Shown piece by piece: positions 5,931 to 15,252 of a stretch of 15,252 nt of DNA. Under the pieces are notes generated by a model, which saw nothing but the letters and a program-made list of their open reading frames with translations, was not told the origin of the DNA and searched no databases. Every line of letters begins with the position of its first letter. Positions within the stretch are counted from its first letter, which is position 1. The position numbers and the translations under genes are program-made. Source of the stretch: Methanobacterium sp. Its GTDB lineage: Archaea > Methanobacteriota > Methanobacteria > Methanobacteriales > Methanobacteriaceae. The stretch covers positions 1 to 15,252 of the forward strand of contig JAHKLP010000131.1 of assembly GCA_020855015.1 (NCBI GenBank). Direction: 5' to 3'.

Positions 5931-6338
5931 TTATCTAACTAGGAATATGTATTGTGAAGTGGTTGGCAACTCTTGCCTGACTAACTTTATGTCTGGTCGG
6001 TAAATATAGATTTCATCACCACAATCATCCCTCTTTAGTATCTGACAGATTAAAAGACATTCTAGTTTTCCAGTTATTCTGGATCCACTGGCATTAGAAT
6101 CAATTTCAATATAAATCGGGAGCTTTAAACCATCCCACAATTCATTGGGAATCATGGAAGAAATTTTCTTCAGTTCATTTCTTTTGAAACGGTGTCTTGT
6201 TCCATCTATCCCTTGCACGTGGGGTTTATCCTCTCTTAAAAGTTCTTCTAAATTTTTCCTTTGCCGGGGAAGATGACGATTGAGACTCATGATCTGTTTT
6301 TTCATAAGTCTACTTTCCCGATTTTGATCTCGAATCAT
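5931..6338 (-). CDS. UPF0216 (DUF61) family protein
   Basis: The protein shows the signature of this archaeal family: LNRHLPRQRKNLEELLRED (19-37), DGTRHRFKRNELKKI (45-59), LKLPIYIEID (71-80), RITGKLECLLICQIL (87-101) and the C-terminal RQELPTTSQYIF (121-132). Family function is unknown; members are small soluble proteins found across methanogens. The conserved part begins near residue 17. The ATG at 6338 has no ribosome binding site; ATG 6305 (residue 12) has a weak GGGA about ten bases upstream, so the true protein may be 124 residues. TATA-like sequence at 6375-6384 would serve either start. In Methanothermobacter a UPF0216 gene also lies close to the DUF22-ATP synthase cluster, as far as I recall, which supports conserved gene order. 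Confidence 0.92.
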   Translation of the reverse strand: MIRDQNRESRLMKKQIMSLNRHLPRQRKNLEELLREDKPHVQGIDGTRHRFKRNELKKISSMIPNELWDGLKLPIYIEIDSNASGSRITGKLECLLICQILKRDDCGDEIYIYRPDIKLVRQELPTTSQYIFLVR

Positions 6339-6360
6339 CGTTAAGATTTTATTCTTTGAG

Positions 6361-6384
6361 GAATATAATATTGTAGTATATAAC
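6361..6384. promoter_or_regulatory. Overlapping divergent promoters
   Basis: Between the UPF0216 gene and the 115-residue gene only 51 bases remain. On the minus strand GTTATATACT (6375-6384) fits a TATA box for UPF0216. On the plus strand GAATATAATA (6361-6370) lies about 25 bases before ATG 6390 and would start transcription at or near that codon. The two elements are interleaved, so the genes may compete for or share factors. Confidence 0.4.
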
Positions 6385-6389
6385 TAAAC

Positions 6390-6737
6390 ATGGTGGATAA
6401 TGTGGATATTGATATAGAGCAATGCAGAGAGAATGATAAGATAAAGGACATAATCAGCACAAGTGGTCTTCCCATTAAACACATAAAATTACTTCTCAGA
6501 TTGTCGGACACCATCTACATCAATGCCATAAATTATAACGTGGTGGTTGAAGATAACCAAGTGGTCATTCTCTTAATATCATCTAAACCCGATAATATTA
6601 CAGGAGTTTTACACACATATTCTCTTACCAATGTCCTTTACAAACTCAGGGACATGGAGAAGGAGCATGATGACCTAAAGACCCATTGTGAGGTTGATGA
6701 TAATATTCTTAAAATAATTATAGACATTAAACCATAA
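6390..6737 (+). CDS. Hypothetical protein, 115 residues
   Basis: I do not recognise a family. The predicted protein is soluble and mixed alpha/beta: a helix-turn-like KDIISTSGLPIKHIKLLLRLSD (about 19-40), strands around NAINYNVVVED and QVVILLISS, then a charged helix (TNVLYKLRDMEKEHDDLKTH) and a final strand (ILKIIIDI). No catalytic motif or membrane helix is seen. ATG 6390 lacks a ribosome binding site and its TATA box would start RNA close to the codon, so it may be leaderless. Alternatively GTG 6402 has GGTG six bases upstream, the same spacing used by other genes here, which would give 111 residues. The next gene follows after 48 bases on the same strand, probably in the same transcript. 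Confidence 0.65.
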   Translation: MVDNVDIDIEQCRENDKIKDIISTSGLPIKHIKLLLRLSDTIYINAINYNVVVEDNQVVILLISSKPDNITGVLHTYSLTNVLYKLRDMEKEHDDLKTHCEVDDNILKIIIDIKP

Positions 6738-6785
6738 ATGGTCCCTAATTATGTATGATAACAAACTTTTTTTAATGGTGCCTGG

Positions 6786-7196
6786 ATGAAAATTAAAGAG
6801 TACCAAAAACTGATACAGGAAATATCAGATATCGACTTAGAAGCCGATTCCATTGCTGAATCAAGACGTATTTTGGCTGAACTCAATGAAAGGGAAAGGA
6901 TATTGGCAGAGCTTAAAAAACGTATAAATAAAGATATTCAGAATATGGAACTAGATTTTTTAGAAAAAAAACATAAGATAAATGTTGATTATGCTGAAGG
7001 TCGTTCAGTTGGAGTAATATCAAGAGTTAGGGGGAAATCTAAGGTCAAAGAGTTGAAAAAACTTCAAGAAAAATATGATGAGTCATTAGAATCATATTAT
7101 GCAATGCGTTATATTCTTGATGAGTTATCCCTTCAGATGAAAAAAGCCAAAAATCCGCTTAATAACTATATTAAAGGTAGATTGGGTGGATTGTAG
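6786..7196 (+). CDS. Helical coiled-coil protein of unknown function, 136 residues
   Basis: The protein is almost wholly helical and charged. A first long helix spans about residues 3-67, with a near-repeat RRILAELNERERILAELKKRI (27-47). A short basic linker follows (EGRSVGVISRVRGKSK, 71-86), then a second helix (87-122), as in a helical hairpin. There are no cysteines, membrane segments or enzyme motifs. GGTG at 6777-6780, five bases before the ATG, fixes the start. I do not recognise the family. It ends 59 bases from the convergent ATP synthase operon; its helical-hairpin form recalls stalk proteins only in general terms, and its strand argues against membership in that operon. Confidence 0.7.
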   Translation: MKIKEYQKLIQEISDIDLEADSIAESRRILAELNERERILAELKKRINKDIQNMELDFLEKKHKINVDYAEGRSVGVISRVRGKSKVKELKKLQEKYDESLESYYAMRYILDELSLQMKKAKNPLNNYIKGRLGGL

Positions 7197-7217
7197 AGTA
7201 ATCTAATAATTAAAATT

Positions 7218-7226
7218 AAAAAAAAA
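7218..7226 (-). terminator. Oligo-T terminator of the ATP synthase operon
   Basis: Nine A residues on the plus strand give a T9 tract on the minus strand, 30 bases beyond the DUF22 stop. This suits termination of the long minus-strand operon. The plus-strand gene ending at 7196 has no matching T tract in the gap. Confidence 0.55.
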
Positions 7227-7255
7227 TATTATGGGCATTTGATACTTTTGGTTTA

Positions 7256-7639
7256 TCAGAAGTTGATTTCCACAGGTAGAAGAATCAAAATGCCTATTAA
7301 ATCATCTTTTTCTACTTTGTAGTCCAGTGCCGCTGCGAAAAGGGCGTGGTCTGCTGTTCTCTCCATGCTAATGGGGAGGTAGGTTTCTTCACCAACTGCC
7401 AGAGCGTGTCCATATTTGTTAGTTCCGTAGGCACTTATGAAACCAATGTGATTGGCGTTGATGTCGATTTTTTTGATTTGGATTGGTTTTATTTCCCCCG
7501 CTTTGAATTCCTTTTCTTCAGCAGAGATAATAGCGCGAACCTTCCCAGAAATGTTGCCGATTTCGAAATCAATGGCAGGTTTGGCTTTTTTTATCTGGTC
7601 TTTTTTAACCTGATCCAGTCTTGTTATTATTCTAACCAT
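7256..7639 (-). CDS. DUF22 domain protein at the end of the ATP synthase operon
   Basis: The 127-residue protein is recognised as the methanogen DUF22 family from its C-terminal half: AYGTNKYGHALAVGEETYLP (70-89), ERTADHALFAAALDYKVE (93-110) and DLIGILILLPV (113-123). No biochemical role is known to me. The sequence predicts a soluble beta-rich domain with an N-terminal helix (DQVKKDQIKKAK). The start at ATG 7639 has GAGGAGG seven bases upstream inside the last codons of atpD, and the reading frames overlap by 8 bases, so translation is coupled to subunit D. This coupling, and the T9 tract behind it, make it the last gene of the ATP synthase operon. A role in enzyme assembly or regulation is a guess from context. 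Confidence 0.9.
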   Translation of the reverse strand: MVRIITRLDQVKKDQIKKAKPAIDFEIGNISGKVRAIISAEEKEFKAGEIKPIQIKKIDINANHIGFISAYGTNKYGHALAVGEETYLPISMERTADHALFAAALDYKVEKDDLIGILILLPVEINF

Positions 7640-8288
7640 TGACAGCCTCCTCACTTTCCATAGACTTTTTGACCATCTTCAAGCGTACAAAACTTTCTCT
7701 TTCCATCTCTTCTAAGCGCATTTCAATATACTTGACAGTGTTCTGCAATCGGGGTATGATTATATGTTCCAGTGCGTTCACACGTCTTTTTGTGGATTCA
7801 ATCTCACTTGCCAGTAGCATAATAGTCTTTTCAGTTTCTCCCAGCTCAATGATCAGTTGGATTGATTTTTCGAACTTTTTAGCTGCTTCATCCACTTTTA
7901 CGGATGTATCCATGAATCCGTAACCACGTTCAACAATGGTTCTCTCCTGGGTTTCTGAATCAACTACTGGGACCACCACTCCCATAATACTTCTAGAATC
8001 GATATCAACATCAACAGATTCAGTAACGGACATTGCAGCTTTCTTAACTGCGAGATCACCCATGCTAACCTGAGCCGTTGTTAAATCATGATATGCTTCC
8101 TCGAGGTTTTTGGCGACGTTTTCACGGGATCCTTTTACCTTTTCAAGGATGTTGAAAAACTCCATGATTAGAGCATTCCTTTTCTCTTTAAGGAGGCTAT
8201 GGCCTTTAACTGCCAGTTTTTCTCGCTCTTTGAGTTTTAGAAGTTCCATCCTGGTGGGGTTGATACCTTCAATCATTTCTTGTGCCAT
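7632..8288 (-). CDS. atpD: A-type ATP synthase subunit D
   Basis: Also called AhaD or NtpD. It is the central-stalk shaft that turns inside the A3B3 head and passes torque from the proteolipid ring. The 218 residues have the family form: two long helices, N-terminal (INPTRMELLKLKEREKLAVKGHSLLKEKR region, 9-37) and C-terminal (about 133-205), forming the antiparallel coiled coil, and a small middle region (VVVPVV, YGFMDTS). Length fits the family. The ATG at 8288 follows GAGGGATG by four bases; it lies 42 bases after atpB. The end overlaps the DUF22 start. Confidence 0.97.
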   Translation of the reverse strand: MAQEMIEGINPTRMELLKLKEREKLAVKGHSLLKEKRNALIMEFFNILEKVKGSRENVAKNLEEAYHDLTTAQVSMGDLAVKKAAMSVTESVDVDIDSRSIMGVVVPVVDSETQERTIVERGYGFMDTSVKVDEAAKKFEKSIQLIIELGETEKTIMLLASEIESTKRRVNALEHIIIPRLQNTVKYIEMRLEEMERESFVRLKMVKKSMESEEAVNG

Positions 8289-8330
8289 TTCTCATCCCTC
8301 ATTTATAATTCCTAAAAAGTAGGAAGGGGG

Positions 8331-11789
<3,459 letters not shown>

Positions 11790-11793
<4 letters not shown>

Positions 11794-12947
11794 ATTAACA
11801 TCTCCTTAATCATAGCAGGGGTAAATCCTTTTTCACGTTTACTACGGACAATTATTTTTAAGTTTTTAATTTCTTTTTCTTTTCGGCTTAAAAAGCCTAT
11901 CATTGGTCCAATTCCGAATTGGTTTTTTAATGATATCTTTTTCGCTGTTTCCACTACATTATTGTCCAGAGCAATTTCAAAGGCAGAAATTGAACCAGTA
12001 TCATTGTAGTTAGCCATGGCTTCGGCAAGTAAAGGAGCATATTCTGTTCCTTCCAGACCGCTGATGACTCCTGCAACATCTTCTGATTCCATCAAATCTT
12101 TTAGTTTCCATTCTCTGATCTGGTAACCTTCACTGATCATGTACGGTTCGATATCTTCGTATTTCAATCCGTCGACCTTTGCTCTTAATATGATTTTCAG
12201 GTTAGCTCCATCTACCATGTTTCCCACGTATGTTTTGAGGTATGATGTGTTATCATCTTCAGGGGTGGAAACTGTTCGTAGGAGGTTTTTAAGCAGATAT
12301 TTATCCAGAGAAGCTTCTAATGGTAATAATATTCCTGTTTCCTGGTATAAGGGGATGGCATCCTCCAGTATTGGGGCGTATTCTGTTCCTTCCAGTGTGT
12401 TTAATATTTCGTTAATGTCATCAGCATCTACCAGTGCGTCAAGTTTATCTGTCAGATCCCCATAAGGAACAACCAAATCTAATGTTTCTTTCGAGTTTAA
12501 TCCGGCTTCTTTGGCAATAATTATACTTTTGATATTTCTGATATCCCATTTTTTCAGCAGAAATCTAAATGCATCTTTACTGTTATCCGGCGTAATCCGA
12601 GCTACTAAATCATAGTTTTCGGCTAATTGAGTATCTAGAGCCTTTTCCAGGGGGTACTGGTCAATATATTTTGCATAGTCTGGGAACCCCCGGAGGTAGT
12701 TTTTAACTTCTTCAATATTTCCAGCTTCAATTATCTCCTGAAACTGTTTTTCATCGAAAATTCTTCCTATCCTGGCTCTTACTCTTGCATTGGGATAAGT
12801 GTATGGGAACATTCCCAGAACGGGTCTCAATAGTGATATTACTACAATTGCTCCGAATACTGCTATCACAAGCAACATAACAGCTAAAAATGCTTCAATA
12901 GAAGGGAATCCCAGTCCAGTGACTAATGAAGTAATGTCCTCTACCAT
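11790..12947 (-). CDS. atpC: A-type ATP synthase subunit C with N-terminal membrane helix
   Basis: Also called AhaC or NtpC; the counterpart of eukaryotic V-ATPase subunit d. It couples the proteolipid ring to the central stalk. The family part starts at YTYPNARVRARIGRIF (49-64) and is built of helical modules: NLKIILRAKVDGL and LEGTEYAP recur about 112 residues apart (185-192 and 298-305). At 385 residues it is longer than the soluble bacterial forms because a hydrophobic helix (about 19-40) precedes the family part. Its GGGGGA ribosome binding site lies six bases before the ATG, so the helix is part of the protein. The gene follows atpE by 13 bases and overlaps atpF. Confidence 0.95.
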
Positions 12948-12960
12948 TTAATTCCCCCTA

Positions 12961-13584
12961 TTATTTGAAGAGTATCCTTGCTACTTCTGATCTTAAAGAT
13001 TTTTTAAAGCGGAGCATTCTTGCTTCAATGGTGTTATTAACCTCTATTTCACCATTTTTCGTTTTAACAATGACACCGCCAATGGTGTTGATGTTCTCTC
13101 CTATTTCAAGTTTTGTAGGTGTATTGGTTTTACCACTGATACTATTTTCAATGGAGGGTAGGGAACCTTTTATTTTGGTAATATCGCTTTCTTTAACGAA
13201 TATTACCAGGTCGCCTCCACCAATCTCTACACCAGCTTCGGTGATTACTTTCTCAAGAGATGTTTTGTATTCAGATGCATCTGAAGAAGCAATTTCTTTA
13301 AGCTTTTCTTCAGCTTTTTGGAATGCTTCTTCTATTATTTCTTCTCGAGCCTCAAGTTCCATTCTCCTGGAGTTCATCTTAGCTTCTGAGATAATCTGCT
13401 GATATCTCATGTTTGCTTGTTTTTCAGCGTTTTCTAAGATTTTTTCTTTTTCAGCAACAGCTTGTGCTTCGCCTTCAGAGAGAATGGATTCTTTTTCCTT
13501 TTCAACTTCCGCTAATATGGATTCTGCTTTAATCTGTGCATCAGATATTATACTTGAGACTATCTTCTCTGTCCCGGCGCTCAT
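12961..13584 (-). CDS. atpE: A-type ATP synthase subunit E (peripheral stalk)
   Basis: Also called AhaE or NtpE. It forms the outer stalk with subunit H and holds the A3B3 head still. The 207 residues contain a long charged N-terminal helix (about 5-105, with runs such as AEKEKILENAEKQANMRYQQ) and a C-terminal alpha/beta domain (107-207) with EIGGGDLVIFVKE, TIGGVIVKTKNGEIEVNNT and the family-like end. GGGATGAT, four bases before the ATG, supports the start. The gene lies 17 bases after atpK. Its partner atpH is not in the window and is expected upstream of subunit I. Confidence 0.96.
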   Translation of the reverse strand: MSAGTEKIVSSIISDAQIKAESILAEVEKEKESILSEGEAQAVAEKEKILENAEKQANMRYQQIISEAKMNSRRMELEAREEIIEEAFQKAEEKLKEIASSDASEYKTSLEKVITEAGVEIGGGDLVIFVKESDITKIKGSLPSIENSISGKTNTPTKLEIGENINTIGGVIVKTKNGEIEVNNTIEARMLRFKKSLRSEVARILFK

Positions 13585-13601
13585 CTATATCATCCCGAAA
13601 A

Positions 13602-14081
<480 letters not shown>

Positions 14082-14082
14082 A

Positions 14083-15252
14083 TTATTTACCTCCTAAATC
14101 AGTATACTTTCTTTTAGCTCTGAAAGCCCTAAACTTCTGACTTCCTCCTATGTAAAACTGAGCAAAATACTCAACATAATGCAAACGCAATGAATTTATA
14201 AAGGCACCTAAAGTTTGGAAGGCAAGGTTTGCAATTTGTCCTCCAATAAAGATTATAGGTGCAATTACTATTCCAATAAATGGAATCATATCTCCGACAA
14301 TACCAGTTAATATATTAACTGTCGTGGCTATTCCTCCAGTGGAAAGACATAATGCCAGGAGCCTGGCATATGAAAGAACGTTTCCCAGGAAACCGGACAT
14401 ATCCATTATTCCAAAGAAACCGTTGAAATAAACTAGCAAAACTATGCTTAATAGAAACACGCCTATTCCTGCATACATCAACAAGCCACCTCCAAATAGA
14501 AGGAATCCTGCAGCCAGCAATATGACGCCTGCTTCAAGCACAAACCACACTATTTGAGCTCCCAAAGCTTCTCTAACATCTCCTCGAACCAAGTTGTTAT
14601 ATGCTCCAAATATTAAACCCATGTTAATGTGTATAATACCGACCACCAAGGCTATTATGAGAATGTTTTCAGGGTGTGCAAAGGAGTTAATAGAATCAAT
14701 TGTGGTTGGAATCATTGCTTGTGGATCACCCATTATAAACCGGGGTATAAAGTCCCCTATTAGACTGTTAGTTACCAGTCCCAGTATTATAGCCCATACT
14801 CCACAGGCCACCATAATCAGGCCTAGATTGGCCCAAGTTTTGCTGTTCTTGCCCATTCCTCTAAAAATAATGTAACCTACAATGGCATCAATTATCCCAT
14901 AACCAGCTTCTGTAAGGCAGAACCCGAAGAAAAATGGGAATACAATAGCCATGACGATTGTGGGGTCTATCTCCCTATAATCTGGGGGAGAGTACATATG
15001 AACAAACATTTCATATGGTTTGGCAAAACGAGGATTATCAAGATGAACTGGAATGTTATCATTGTTTACATCAGGGTCATTCACATCCACAATGGAATGT
15101 CCTTCTGTTGACTCATCAATGGTTGTCAGAGCGTCTCCCAATTTTTTCTCAGTAACCCATCCTTCAAACATCTTGGTGTTTTCAGTTTCCCCAAACGAAG
15201 AAAAGATTTCGTTACGTTGTTTTTCAATTTCCAATTGTTCTTTAAGACCCAT
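14083..15252 (-). CDS. atpI: A-type ATP synthase subunit I (partial, N-terminus beyond the window)
   Basis: Also called AhaI or NtpI; the static membrane subunit that gives ions their path to and from the ring. The visible 389 residues cover the end of the cytoplasmic domain (FEGWVTEKKL, PYEMFVHMYSPPDYREIDPT) and a membrane domain of about seven to eight helices. It has SYARLLALCLSTGGIA (294-309), whose Arg297 corresponds to the essential arginine, and SLRLHYVEYFAQFYIGG (354-370). Full-length subunits are about 650 residues, so roughly 270 are missing. The ATG at the window edge is a methionine codon within the frame, not the likely start. Confidence 0.96.
   Translation of the reverse strand: MGLKEQLEIEKQRNEIFSSFGETENTKMFEGWVTEKKLGDALTTIDESTEGHSIVDVNDPDVNNDNIPVHLDNPRFAKPYEMFVHMYSPPDYREIDPTIVMAIVFPFFFGFCLTEAGYGIIDAIVGYIIFRGMGKNSKTWANLGLIMVACGVWAIILGLVTNSLIGDFIPRFIMGDPQAMIPTTIDSINSFAHPENILIIALVVGIIHINMGLIFGAYNNLVRGDVREALGAQIVWFVLEAGVILLAAGFLLFGGGLLMYAGIGVFLLSIVLLVYFNGFFGIMDMSGFLGNVLSYARLLALCLSTGGIATTVNILTGIVGDMIPFIGIVIAPIIFIGGQIANLAFQTLGAFINSLRLHYVEYFAQFYIGGSQKFRAFRAKRKYTDLGGK

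Noticed and set aside
7346..7642. 98-residue plus-strand ORF opposite the DUF22 gene
   Set aside because: It is antisense to a recognised family, rich in Phe and Val as expected of a shadow frame.

Overview
The window reads as a chromosomal segment of a hydrogenotrophic methanogen close to Methanobacterium (Methanobacteriales). Grounds: an A-type (archaeal) ATP synthase operon in the order I-K-E-C-F-A-B-D followed by a DUF22 gene; a UPF0216 (DUF61) gene; archaeal TATA-like promoters; Shine-Dalgarno sites of the GGTG / GAGGTG type; and a tRNA gene without encoded CCA. The genus is inferred from gene content and style, not from an alignment.

Left region (1-2600): the window opens inside a minus-strand Cas6 CRISPR endoribonuclease gene that runs off the left edge, so a CRISPR-Cas locus may continue there. 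It is followed by an AT-rich spacer rich in inverted repeats, a possible 49-residue ORF (or small RNA gene) with its own promoter and T-tract, and a minus-strand membrane protein in which a cation diffusion facilitator (CDF)-like core is flanked by winged-helix-like domains.

Middle region (2600-7200): on the plus strand lie a 205-residue coiled-coil protein of unknown role, a Cas4-like PD-(D/E)XK nuclease with iron-sulfur cysteines, tRNA-Gln(TTG), and an ATP-grasp ligase that starts 21 nt after the tRNA and must share its transcript unless a promoter is hidden in the tRNA. Convergent to it are a one-helix membrane protein and the UPF0216 gene. Divergent from UPF0216 are two unrecognised plus-strand genes, the second a helical coiled coil.

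Right region (7256-15252): a tightly packed minus-strand operon encodes the energy-converting ATP synthase. The membrane part (I, K) comes first, then the stalk proteins (E, C, F), the catalytic A and B subunits, the central-stalk D subunit and a translationally coupled DUF22 protein. Subunit I is cut by the right edge. The K proteolipid is a duplicated hairpin; both halves keep the ion-binding carboxylate and the full set of Na+ ligands known from Enterococcus NtpK, so Na+ coupling is likely. Subunit C carries an N-terminal membrane helix.

The most interesting material is the left third: cas6 with a hairpin over its ribosome binding site, a nearby Cas4-like nuclease with a small unknown partner, and an unexplained palindrome-bearing transcript. 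I did not find a complete new system that the sequence alone can prove.
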